A stretch of DNA of 16,900 nt, from NCBI GenBank assembly GCA_964541075.1, contig CAZIPZ010000084.1, forward strand, positions 1 through 16,900, written 5' to 3'. The notes under the pieces were generated by a model, which worked only from the letters and a program-made list of their open reading frames with translations, ran no database searches and was not told the DNA's origin. The stretch is from CAZIPZ01 sp964541075 (GTDB lineage Bacteria > Acidobacteriota > Terriglobia > 20CM-2-55-15). The position numbers and the translations under genes are program-made. This document shows positions 6,636-13,719 of this stretch, piece after piece (the first letter of the stretch is position 1; each line of letters begins with the position of its first letter).

Positions 6636-9600
6636 CTAGTTCAGGCCCAAAGGCAGGCTTGATCCGCTTTGCGTGTACATCCTGAGCGTGCCACTCGCAG
6701 GTTCAGATGGAGAACCACTGAAGGTGATGAATTGCGTTGTATAGCCGCCGCCATCCACGAAATGAGGGAACACCAAGCCGGCTGTCGGAGCTTCGCTCTC
6801 ATTCATTGCGGGCGTAGTCGTCACCAGGAAATCACTTCGTTCGTTCCAATGACCGCGCAATCCCATAACGGCGATATCGCCGGCGGACGAAGAGATGCGA
6901 AGTATGCCCTTGAAAGGCATGGCCAAAGAGTGGAATCCCTGCAGTTCATTGAGGAAGAACGCGCGCTGGCCCAAGGCAGGGACGGAAATCGATCCCGTCA
7001 GGCCCGTCGATGAGCCATCCAGGTTTGTGAGTTCAAAACGAATCTGTTGATCGCTTTCGGAGGCGTTCATCACAGCCAGGCCGGTCCGGATTGCTCCGCC
7101 CTCTCCCGCCTCGGCATATACGCGAAATGCGTCACCGCCAGCGATTGCCTGCGCCCCCGCCATCGTTACGAAAACACCGGATCTGCTGTAGGCGAAGACT
7201 GCAGTTGCCACCGGCGCCGCGTTTGACTCAGCCGGAGAGATCATCGCGGAGCCCGTTTGAATGCCGGATCCCTCGCCCATCGTCGCGAAGCTTCGTGAAC
7301 TCCTTGCCGGAATGATGTAGTTCAAGCTGGTTCTTGCCTGACCTTCGATATTCAGAGACATCGCGTTGGCATTTCCGGCCGAACCTTGATCCATGAAATA
7401 GAGCGTTCCCGAAATCTCCGAGTCTGTGGGATTGACCAGGATGAACTGAGTGCGCCATCCACCGCCATCGGCGACATGCGGAAAGAAGGCTGTGGCCGGA
7501 GTCCATTGAGAGGTATCCGCAATGGGAAGCGTAGTCACAAGGAACTCCGATCGCTCATTGGTGTAGCCACGCAGCGCCGTGGCTGCAACGGGTGAAGTGG
7601 AATTGAAGCTGAATGTTCCATTCAGTCCATCCGGTCCATTGAACGGACTTTCATTTAGAAACTTGGCAAGCTGGCCATGGGCGGGAAGAGTGAAAGCGCC
7701 CTCCTGCACCTTAGCTCCGCTTGCATCTGTCATGTAGAAAGACACAGTGGCTTCTGTGTCACCGGAGTTGGCGATGGCGATTCCGGTGTTGACCGATCGA
7801 CCAACCTCCGCAAAAATCCTGCCCTGGTTCACCGGCTGCGAGGCCGGCACACCGGCTTCAGTTACAAGGACGCCGTTTTGCCGGTATCCGAATATCGCAA
7901 GGCCCGATGGTGCAACACCACCGGTTCCGGCGACCTCCGCGTGCCCAACTTGAAGAGTTGCAGCGCCGCTGCTGCTTCGCGAAGTCCCGCTCGGAGCCGC
8001 TGTAGCTGCCTGCACTCCAAGCTGTTCGGCAGTGAGCGCACTGGTTAGAGCCGCGCCCGTATAGTCAAATGCATCGACCCAGATCCATCGTCCCCGGGAT
8101 GCCGGGTTCCGGCGTCCGGTGACCACAATAGAGATTGTGTGTGTTCCCCAATTGAGGCCGGAAGCGCTGTAAACGGCCGCGCGAGGCTTGTAAGGCGTGG
8201 CATAGGCGTCGACTTCGCCTTTCAGCGCTCCATCGACAAAGACCTGAGCGATTCCCGACCATTCATCACGGTAGGATACCCAGCTGACCGAAGTTCCTGT
8301 GAAGGTGAATGTAGCTTTTGATCCGGCGTCCATTGCCAGTTTCGCACTGGATCCGCTGAAAACAGCATTGCGGTTCTGCTGCCACGTTCCGCTGAACTTC
8401 ACCGCAGTGCTAGTCTGTTCAACTCGGAAATTCGATCCGGTAGGAGGCGTTGAGGTGGATCCGCCGCCCGAGGTTCCTGTTGAAGTTTCCCCGTTCGAGG
8501 TTGTCGTTCCACCTGAGGTAGTTCCACTTGTTGTTCCTGTCGTCGTTCCTCCGGTCGTTCCGGTTGATGTTGTCGTGCCTGAGGTGGTTCCACCGCTTGT
8601 TGAACCGGTGGTCGGAGCCGTCGAACCGCCTGTTGTTCCGCTCGTTGATGCGGTCTCGACATCAAAGGCGTCGACCCAGACCCACGTTCCGCCCGATGAA
8701 GCATTCTTCCGTCCAGTCGCCTCAATAACGAGAGTGTGGCTGCCAGCGGGTAACCCGGTTAAGGTGTAGGTTCTCGCCTGCGCTCTATTGGGCGTGGAAT
8801 AGGTGTCAATTTCGCCCTTCAATGCGCCGTCGACGGAGACTCTTGCAATTCCCGCCCATTCGTCCGTGTATCCGATCCAAGTCAAACCTGTTCCATTGAA
8901 GGTGACAGTGGCTTTCGATCCGGCGTCCATAGACGAGGTCGCGCCCGCAGCGCTGAAGACACTTGCTCCATTGGGAAACCAGGAACCGGAATAGGTCACG
9001 CTAGGCGCATTGTTCTCGACTCGCGTCACGGTGCTTGTCGTTGTTGGGGTTCCGGTGGTGGTCGTTCCGCCCGTACTGGCGCCGCCTGAAGTCGATCCGC
9101 TCGTTGTACCGCCGGCTGTTGCACCGCCCGTTGTGGTTCCGCCTGAGGTGGTTTCCCCTGAAGTCGAACCGCCGCTGCTTGGCGTTGTGGACGGGGTGCT
9201 GGGCGCGCTCGCCGAGAGTTCAATCAGGTAAGCGTCCGAATACTCTGAAGGGTGCCCCGAGATTGCCTGGAGTCCGAAGTTACTGCCCCACACGATTCGG
9301 CTGCCGTCCCAACTGCTGGCAACCTTCGGAGAATAAGTGTAACTGTTGAATGGTCGGCTCCGGTGATGCGCCAGTCTTCGTACTTCCGAACCATCCAGTT
9401 TGATCTGCAACAGTTCGTTTGCATAGGCAGGCCAGCCCGATGGCGGAATCGGATCGCTCGGGATGTAAGTCTCAATAAAGAACCATCCGTTATTTGTAGG
9501 AGCAGAAACATGGTAAGCCATGCTCCACGATCCGGAGAACAAGCACGTTTGACGCGCATCTGAGAGGCGAACCTTTTCGATGCCGTTAGGGCAAACGGCC

Positions 9601-10475
9601 TGAGGATCTGCTGCATTAGTCCAGACCAATACCTCGTCTCGGTTCGCATCGGTGGTTATATCCATGTGTCCGCCGGCGCGTGTCAACTGGCGCACAAAAT
9701 TCATGTTCCTGTCGAAAAGCTCAATTCCGTTGTATCGATTGCGGCCGACGGTGTTCCAGGTAACCGTGATGTTGTTGCTGGGCGTGACGTAAAGAGAGTC
9801 CCAACTTCTTCCTCCGGTATCCAGCACTGGTCCCTTGGTATCTGTCGCAATGTTGTAGAGGAATATTGAACGACCATCGCCCGCCAATGGGAGATAGTTC
9901 CCGTCCACGGAGATATCGGCTTCGCCCCCCTGCGTGATCGAGCTGTATTCACTGAAGGTCCGAACCACCGAAGCAACGTTTGTTCCGACGTTGTACTTTT
10001 TCAGCTGATTTCCGCGAAGGTAGTAGAACGTATTCGGATCAGTGCGCGACCACCGCGGCTGCGCAGTGGCATTCACTTCGAACGGCATGTTTCTCAGATA
10101 ATTGCCCGCGCCGTCGTAAAGGGCGAAGTAACTAAAATGCAAAAGCAGTATTCGGGAGTTGTCGCTGTTGAACGGCGACATGGTGGAATACTCAGGCGCA
10201 ATCGTTTGAACATTTCCGGATCCCATATCGGCGCGAACCATATTCATGGAATTCGAAATACGCTTGATGGCCGTTCCGTAAATGGAGTCCGTGTAACTGC
10301 CACCCGGTGAAGGTGGGCGAAACGTGAGGTAGTCCGCTGGAAGGTGAATAGCCGTATCTGAAGTGTATGCGTAAATCTCGTCCAGGTTGCTGATTGAACC
10401 GATGAGTATTGCGATCAAGAAAACAGCGACCAGCCGTTCTCGATAGGTATTAATACGTGTAAGAAAATTAAACAT
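6636..10475 (-). CDS. Large secreted mosaic protein: beta-propeller, two beta-sandwich domains, duplicated C-terminal module
   Basis: A 1279-residue protein. Residues about 14-31 (LVAVFLIAILIGSISNL preceded by RER) form a signal peptide or anchor. Residues about 40-420 have the repeated Trp/Asp/Gly-rich strands of a beta-propeller (TolB/WD-like periodicity). A Thr/Ser/Gly linker (about 424-483) leads to a beta-sandwich domain (about 485-605). A second similar linker (about 607-678) leads to a close copy (about 680-805). Both copies share MDAGSKAT, VDGALKGE and WVDAFD and look like carbohydrate-binding or jelly-roll domains. Residues about 838-1279 are two copies of a module of roughly 210 residues, each with NERS(E/D)FLVTT and FPH(V/F)(A/V)DGGG. 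No protease or glycosidase motif, LPXTG or PEP-CTERM tail is seen. The ATG at 10475 is preceded by GAGCGAGGTCA, a good ribosome site. A role in binding or displaying surface glycan is inferred from domains and neighbours. Confidence 0.85.
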   Translation of the reverse strand: MFNFLTRINTYRERLVAVFLIAILIGSISNLDEIYAYTSDTAIHLPADYLTFRPPSPGGSYTDSIYGTAIKRISNSMNMVRADMGSGNVQTIAPEYSTMSPFNSDNSRILLLHFSYFALYDGAGNYLRNMPFEVNATAQPRWSRTDPNTFYYLRGNQLKKYNVGTNVASVVRTFSEYSSITQGGEADISVDGNYLPLAGDGRSIFLYNIATDTKGPVLDTGGRSWDSLYVTPSNNITVTWNTVGRNRYNGIELFDRNMNFVRQLTRAGGHMDITTDANRDEVLVWTNAADPQAVCPNGIEKVRLSDARQTCLFSGSWSMAYHVSAPTNNGWFFIETYIPSDPIPPSGWPAYANELLQIKLDGSEVRRLAHHRSRPFNSYTYSPKVASSWDGSRIVWGSNFGLQAISGHPSEYSDAYLIELSASAPSTPSTTPSSGGSTSGETTSGGTTTGGATAGGTTSGSTSGGASTGGTTTTGTPTTTSTVTRVENNAPSVTYSGSWFPNGASVFSAAGATSSMDAGSKATVTFNGTGLTWIGYTDEWAGIARVSVDGALKGEIDTYSTPNRAQARTYTLTGLPAGSHTLVIEATGRKNASSGGTWVWVDAFDVETASTSGTTGGSTAPTTGSTSGGTTSGTTTSTGTTGGTTTGTTSGTTSGGTTTSNGETSTGTSGGGSTSTPPTGSNFRVEQTSTAVKFSGTWQQNRNAVFSGSSAKLAMDAGSKATFTFTGTSVSWVSYRDEWSGIAQVFVDGALKGEVDAYATPYKPRAAVYSASGLNWGTHTISIVVTGRRNPASRGRWIWVDAFDYTGAALTSALTAEQLGVQAATAAPSGTSRSSSGAATLQVGHAEVAGTGGVAPSGLAIFGYRQNGVLVTEAGVPASQPVNQGRIFAEVGRSVNTGIAIANSGDTEATVSFYMTDASGAKVQEGAFTLPAHGQLAKFLNESPFNGPDGLNGTFSFNSTSPVAATALRGYTNERSEFLVTTLPIADTSQWTPATAFFPHVADGGGWRTQFILVNPTDSEISGTLYFMDQGSAGNANAMSLNIEGQARTSLNYIIPARSSRSFATMGEGSGIQTGSAMISPAESNAAPVATAVFAYSRSGVFVTMAGAQAIAGGDAFRVYAEAGEGGAIRTGLAVMNASESDQQIRFELTNLDGSSTGLTGSISVPALGQRAFFLNELQGFHSLAMPFKGILRISSSAGDIAVMGLRGHWNERSDFLVTTTPAMNESEAPTAGLVFPHFVDGGGYTTQFITFSGSPSEPASGTLRMYTQSGSSLPLGLN
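6640..7960 (-). repeat. Duplicated C-terminal module of the surface protein (two copies)
   Basis: Copy 1 lies at roughly 7350-7960 and copy 2 at roughly 6640-7255, both on the - strand. At protein level they align from AIFGYRQNGVLVTEAG / AVFAYSRSGVFVTMAG through LRGYTNERSEFLVTT / LRGHWNERSDFLVTT to FPHVADGGGWRTQF / FPHFVDGGGYTTQF. The DNA has diverged, so this is an old intragenic duplication. Boundaries are approximate. Confidence 0.75.
8060..9018 (-). repeat. Pair of similar beta-sandwich domains in the surface protein
   Basis: Copy 1 is at about 8658-9018 and copy 2 at about 8060-8430, on the - strand. They share the order GSW/GTW, MDAGSKAT, a DEW(A/S)GIA segment, VDGALKGE, TGR(K/R)N and WVWVDAFD/WIWVDAFD. 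Such a pattern suits a small carbohydrate-binding beta-sandwich, but no family is assigned with certainty. Confidence 0.75.
8440..8655 (-). repeat. Low-complexity Thr/Ser/Gly linker repeat (second linker)
   Basis: Degenerate short repeats encode runs of TSG, GTT and TTS between the two beta-sandwich domains. The complementary strand is open but reads as Val/Pro-rich low complexity. A matching linker lies at about 9025-9205 in front of the first beta-sandwich domain. These are flexible extracellular spacers and possible O-glycosylation tracts, and are also likely sites of slippage. Confidence 0.8.
9025..9205 (-). repeat. Low-complexity Thr/Ser/Gly linker repeat (first linker)
   Basis: About 60 codons rich in Thr, Ser and Gly separate the beta-propeller region from the first beta-sandwich domain. 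The composition and degenerate triplet periodicity match the second linker at 8440-8655, and the two may share ancestry or have exchanged sequence. Confidence 0.78.
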
Positions 10476-10490
10476 TTAAATGACCTCGCT

Positions 10491-10508
10491 CCACTGGACG
10501 CCCAGTAG
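10491..10508 (-). promoter_or_regulatory. Hairpin next to the ribosome site of the surface-protein gene
   Basis: On the - strand, CTACTGG (10508-10502) pairs with CCAGTGG (10497-10491) around a GCGT loop, with one G-U pair. It ends directly before GAGCGAGGTCA, which carries the Shine-Dalgarno. Its position allows it to affect ribosome access, but this is only inference. Confidence 0.35.
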
Positions 10509-10698
10509 ACGCACCTATCCTGTTTGGATGTTTTAGGAACTAACCGCGAGCTGTGGTGAAGCGTTAGGGGCTACGGTGGAGAGCGTTCCTAGCTACTAGG
10601 CTGGATAACTCCTCTTTTTGAGATCTGGCCTTATGTGATTGAGCATTGAACTGACGTCGGGAACTATAGCGCGGCTGCAAAGGCGCGGTAATTGGAGA

Positions 10699-10725
10699 GT
10701 CGCCCTAATTGGCGACCCAATTAGG
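10699..10725. promoter_or_regulatory. Two overlapping, mutually exclusive hairpins
   Basis: Hairpin A pairs GTCGCC (10699-10704) with GGCGAC (10711-10716). Hairpin B pairs CCTAATTGG (10704-10712) with CCAATTAGG (10717-10725) around a CGAC loop. They share 10704-10716, so only one can form at a time. A further copy of TAATTGG at 10689-10695 could also compete for CCAATTA. This is attenuator-like geometry, but the function is unknown. Confidence 0.4.
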
Positions 10726-10737
10726 CTTAGGTGGGAG

Positions 10738-10753
10738 TAAGGCGGACGCCTTA
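10738..10753. promoter_or_regulatory. Short GC-rich hairpin
   Basis: TAAGGC (10738-10743) pairs with GCCTTA (10748-10753) around a GGAC loop. Flanking AGT and ACT may extend the stem past a bulge. It lies between the terminator-like hairpin and the alternative hairpins of the same intergenic region. Confidence 0.35.
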
Positions 10754-10792
10754 TTTACTGGAGAAACCCATGAAATAAAGTCACTTACTACA

Positions 10793-10827
10793 GCACGACG
10801 GCCCGCCAATTAAGCAAGCCGTCGTGC
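10793..10827 (-). terminator. Terminator-like hairpin after the 271-residue methyltransferase gene
   Basis: GCACGACGGC (10793-10802) is perfectly complementary to GCCGTCGTGC (10818-10827), with a 15-nt loop. It begins 25 bp past the methyltransferase stop on the - strand. The following - strand sequence (TGTAGTAAGTGACTTTATTT) is only loosely T-rich, so the element could be a terminator or a 3' stabilising stem. Confidence 0.5.
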
Positions 10828-10852
10828 AACCAAGGAGTAGACTGAAGAAGTT

Positions 10853-11668
10853 TTAGGATTCTTTGTACGCTTCCCAGACCAGGGGAGAGGCAAGAACGCG
10901 CGTCACTGGAAGCTTTTCGAAGACCCATGCATCGAAGCGATGGAATTTCCGGGCCAGCGACGGGGATCCAACGCCGGTCCTGTTGATAAGACGCATTGTG
11001 AATCCAAACTCCCGTCGGCGGCCTTCCCGTCCGACGGCGCGGCTGACACCTTCGACTTGAGCCAACGTCAATGGAGCTTCGTCATCGCTCACGCCGTCGG
11101 TTTTCGGAAGAAACGTTTTGATCGCTCCGACAAATGACGGCCCGGCCAGAGGCTCCGAGAAAACGGCTACGCCTCCCGGTTTGAGAATTCGCCGGATTTG
11201 ACGAGCTGTCGCCAGACAATCGACGTGATGCAGTATTGCGGCGCAGAGGACTCCGTCCGCAAAATGATCGCCCAGGGGGATTCCGGCAGCGTCGGAATGA
11301 ACAAGCGTTACATTCTGGATGACGCCATTCGCCCGAACCCGGTTGCACGTCAGCTCCAGACTCTTATCTGAAATGTCTACGGAAATCACTCGCGCCCCCA
11401 ATAGCGCAAGGATGGTCGTGTTCAGTCCGTCGCCACATCCCAGGTCGACAATCGTCTTTCCGCGTAAGTTCCCGAGAAGGTGAAATGCATACTCGAGTGG
11501 ATATGGAGTGTTTGCAGAAGGGTTGTCATAACGCTGGACGTTATCCGCGGGCATGACCAGTTCGGAATGCTCCGATCTCTGCGCTAACTTATTAAAGTGG
11601 AGTCGTTCTCGCTCCAGGCGTTCTTCATAGGCCTTGGATTCTGCCACCAGCGTGTTTTGATCAAGCAT
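10853..11668 (-). CDS. Class I SAM-dependent methyltransferase
   Basis: A 271-residue methyltransferase with a Rossmann core. Motif I is IVDLGCGDG (73-81). An acidic D98 ends strand 2 (VISVDIS), HSDAAGIPLGD follows at 124-134, and ILHHVD (145-150) and ILKPGG (161-166) are typical of the methyltransferase 11/25 families. An N-terminal helical extension of about 60 residues, rich in Glu and Arg, precedes the core. The C-terminal 100 residues probably form the acceptor-binding cap. The substrate is unknown; in this setting an O- or N-methylated sugar or a lipid carrier are candidates. The ATG at 11668 has GGAGG eight bases upstream, an excellent ribosome site. It is transcribed divergently from the second methyltransferase across 212 bp. 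Confidence 0.85.
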   Translation of the reverse strand: MLDQNTLVAESKAYEERLERERLHFNKLAQRSEHSELVMPADNVQRYDNPSANTPYPLEYAFHLLGNLRGKTIVDLGCGDGLNTTILALLGARVISVDISDKSLELTCNRVRANGVIQNVTLVHSDAAGIPLGDHFADGVLCAAILHHVDCLATARQIRRILKPGGVAVFSEPLAGPSFVGAIKTFLPKTDGVSDDEAPLTLAQVEGVSRAVGREGRRREFGFTMRLINRTGVGSPSLARKFHRFDAWVFEKLPVTRVLASPLVWEAYKES

Positions 11669-11880
11669 TGCTCATCCTCCGCAGGAGCTTTTAGCAAACG
11701 TCTAGCCAAATTGCGGCGCCCGATCAATGGCATGCAGAGTGGTACATGGATTCATCGCAACGGAAGCCGGGACGTCCAAAAGCCGCGCTGGAAACGGAAA
11801 TCCGGGGTGTTTTTATTGATCAAACCTGTGGTCCTGATCTTGCAAAGCCTAACCTTGATTAAGGCTGTGAGAAACACTCG

Positions 11881-12627
11881 ATGCTGACTGCAATCAAAGC
11901 CTGGCGCGACCAGGGCTACAAAAACATCTACGGCACAGGAACCATACAGGATTGGTGTGCGCGGTTCACCGCACATTGCTCCGCGATGCATACCGTAAGT
12001 GTTCTTGATATCGGCTGCGGTGACGGACGGGACTTGTTGGCGATCCAGAAACGGATTGGAAGGGACCGCCGGATTCACCTTTGCGGAATCGAATGCACGC
12101 CGGACCTTGCGAACCAGGCAGCGAGAAAAGGCGTCGAAACATTTCCTATCGACCTGGAATCGATGTCGTTGCCGTTCGAGGACAATCTCTTTGATCTCGT
12201 CATTGCAAACCAGGTGCTCGAGCATCTGAAAAACTGGATCTGGGCTTTCCACGAACAAGTGCGAGTGACGCGGCCCGGCGGCGTCGTCATTATCGGCGTT
12301 CCCAACTTGGCCGCTCTGCACAATCGCCTTTTGATTCTAGTGGGTAGACAACCCAGCTGCATCAAGGCTGACGGGCCTCACGTGCGCGGTTTCACACACC
12401 ACGAAATCTGCAGGCTGGCAAGATCTGCGAACGGCCTTGAGATTCTCGATTCGTCTGGAACTTTCATGTACGGCTTTCCGCCGGGTCTTGGAAGGAAGCT
12501 CGGCGAGCGGTTTCCCACTCTCAGCGCGACTATGCTGATCGCTTTTCGCAAAACATCGGAAGCAGCCTCAGTTTTGTCCTTGCTAAGCGAATCGGCTCGC
12601 TTCGAAACCAACTATTACGTTGGATAG
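11881..12627 (+). CDS. Class I SAM-dependent methyltransferase (type 11)
   Basis: A 248-residue methyltransferase. Motif I is VLDIGCGDGRD (41-51), E71 is the likely ribose-binding acid (GIECTPD), D91 follows in FPIDLESM, NQVLEHL (110-116) is the post-II motif, and RPGGVVIIGVPN (131-142) is typical of methyltransferase 11 proteins. Its N-terminal YKNIYGTGTIQDWCARF resembles proteins of polysaccharide loci that methylate glycans or carrier-linked sugars. It is quite different in sequence from the methyltransferase transcribed the other way. The ribosome site before the ATG is weak, and an AGCCT/AGGCT inverted repeat lies at about 11845-11865 just upstream. It converges with the ABC-2 permease gene, with 48 bp between them. 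Confidence 0.84.
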   Translation: MLTAIKAWRDQGYKNIYGTGTIQDWCARFTAHCSAMHTVSVLDIGCGDGRDLLAIQKRIGRDRRIHLCGIECTPDLANQAARKGVETFPIDLESMSLPFEDNLFDLVIANQVLEHLKNWIWAFHEQVRVTRPGGVVIIGVPNLAALHNRLLILVGRQPSCIKADGPHVRGFTHHEICRLARSANGLEILDSSGTFMYGFPPGLGRKLGERFPTLSATMLIAFRKTSEAASVLSLLSESARFETNYYVG

Positions 12628-12675
12628 TTCCAAGCGCTGGCGCTCCCTGCGACTTCAAAAATAGCTGTTTTCTGT

Positions 12676-13476
12676 CTATAGGACGTCGGGAAAGGCTGGC
12701 TTGGCTTGCCTGAAGAAGAAGGCGCCCGCAAAAAAGACCAATAGGCTGAAAGCTACTACGACGGCAATTTGGACGGAACTGGGCTGCGCCAGGTGCAGAA
12801 GGGAATTCCGGTACCCGGTTACAATAACAGCCATCGGATTCAATTTGAGAAGAAAACGCAGTTGTTGGGGCGCATGTTCCATGCGCTCGGCCGAATAGAA
12901 CACAGGGGTGAACCAGAACCACAGAAACATTAGAATTTGCAATCCCTGTATCGTGTCCCTCAAGAACACATGCAACCCTGCTACGATCCAACCGAGGCCC
13001 TGCGCCAAGAGAAGAAGGATCGGCATGTACAGCAAAATCCACAATGCCGACAGGTGAATTCCATAGAACGCCACGAGAACGATGAAAAGGAGCGTCAAGC
13101 CAATCATGTGGTGGACGAGATTTGAAAGCGTAATGGCTATGGGCAAAATCTCGGCAGGAATAACCGTCTTGGTGACCAATTGAGCATTATCCGTTATGGC
13201 GCTGCAGTTTCTTACAACCGTATCCTGAAAAAGCAGCCAGGGCAGGATGCCGCAAAACAGGAATATGGGAAAGCTTGCGGCGCCGAACTCGGATGCCAGC
13301 GGCTGCTGAAAGACTATCGTGAAAATGAAGGTGTAGCTGACCAGGAGCACCAGGGGGTGAACAACCGACCATAAGAAGCCACCGATAGAGCCTACGTACC
13401 GGTATTTGAGGTCCCGAATGACAAGGTTCTTCAGTAGATTGCGGTTCGCTCCGATTTTCTTAATCACCTTCAGCAT
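12676..13476 (-). CDS. ABC-2 type polysaccharide/O-antigen export permease (Wzm/TagG-like)
   Basis: A 266-residue integral membrane protein with about six hydrophobic segments (near 32-56, 68-84, 112-137, 143-170, 178-194 and 234-256), the usual size and layout for Wzm/TagG/KpsM permeases. The amphipathic N-terminus with LVIRDLKYRYVGSIGGFLW is the cytoplasmic gate-helix signature, and the C-terminal PAFPDVL is the conserved tail of this family. It would form a homodimeric channel with an ABC ATPase of the Wzt/TagH type and move a lipid-linked polysaccharide to the periplasm. No ATPase gene lies next to it: upstream is the divergent kinase gene and downstream the convergent methyltransferase, so it appears monocistronic. 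A GAGAGGG ribosome-site candidate lies rather far (about 10 bases) from the ATG. Confidence 0.9.
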   Translation of the reverse strand: MLKVIKKIGANRNLLKNLVIRDLKYRYVGSIGGFLWSVVHPLVLLVSYTFIFTIVFQQPLASEFGAASFPIFLFCGILPWLLFQDTVVRNCSAITDNAQLVTKTVIPAEILPIAITLSNLVHHMIGLTLLFIVLVAFYGIHLSALWILLYMPILLLLAQGLGWIVAGLHVFLRDTIQGLQILMFLWFWFTPVFYSAERMEHAPQQLRFLLKLNPMAVIVTGYRNSLLHLAQPSSVQIAVVVAFSLLVFFAGAFFFRQAKPAFPDVL

Positions 13477-13523
13477 CCCGGCGTCGCCCTCTCACGGCAG
13501 TTCCGTTGAATACGTCACCTTAA

Positions 13524-13529
13524 TATAAT
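13524..13529 (+). promoter_or_regulatory. Candidate -10 element between permease and kinase genes
   Basis: A perfect TATAAT is present at 13524-13529, but the only TTGA-like -35 (13506-13511) is just 12 bp away, so the promoter is doubtful. On the opposite strand the same AT-rich patch could serve the permease gene. The rest of this 243-bp intergenic region holds an imperfect palindrome around GGAATTCC near 13645-13663 and otherwise nothing I recognise. Confidence 0.22.
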
Positions 13530-13719
13530 GCGACATCGGACGGTTCCGGAGCATGGCGCCCCATCTTATATCATGGGCAGGACAATTTTCCCCTCTACAG
13601 GTCAATGTCCCTTTGAAGCCAGGCGGGTTTTTTGCTGTTGATGGAATGGAATTCCTTCCAGTTCTTGAGGTTATTTATCGCCATAATTTTGGAAAGTCCA
13701 TTGCTTAAGAGTATCCGAC

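Larger units (their letters stand above)
10476..10852 (-). other. 377-bp gene-free, hairpin-rich leader of the surface-protein gene
   Basis: No coding frame is credible here. In - strand order, the stretch holds a 10-bp terminator-like hairpin (10827-10793), a TAAGGC/GCCTTA hairpin (10753-10738) and two mutually exclusive hairpins (10725-10699). It then holds a CCTAG/CTAGG hairpin and a possible longer helix (CTAACGC with GCGGTTAG, one bulged base) closed near GGAA/TTCC around 10534-10590. A 7-bp hairpin (10508-10491) sits directly before the ribosome site. The amount of potential structure suggests a long structured 5' leader or a small RNA. I could not match it to a known riboswitch class and found no convincing -35/-10 pair. 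Confidence 0.4.

Noticed and set aside
8299..8769. Long + strand open frame of Val/Pro-rich sequence
   Set aside because: It is the complement of the Thr/Ser/Gly linker of the surface protein. Low complexity and lack of stops follow from the repeat composition, and there is no ribosome site.
9010..9231. Second Val/Pro-rich + strand frame, and Gln/Arg/Pro-rich - strand frames nearby
   Set aside because: The same effect over the first linker; a shadow of the 1279-residue gene.
11816..11880. Cyclic-di-GMP (GEMM-I) riboswitch-like words CAAACC and GCAAAGCC before the methyltransferase at 11881
   Set aside because: The words occur in the right order, but the GNRA loop and the downstream receptor helix of the class are missing, and spacing to the start codon is very short.
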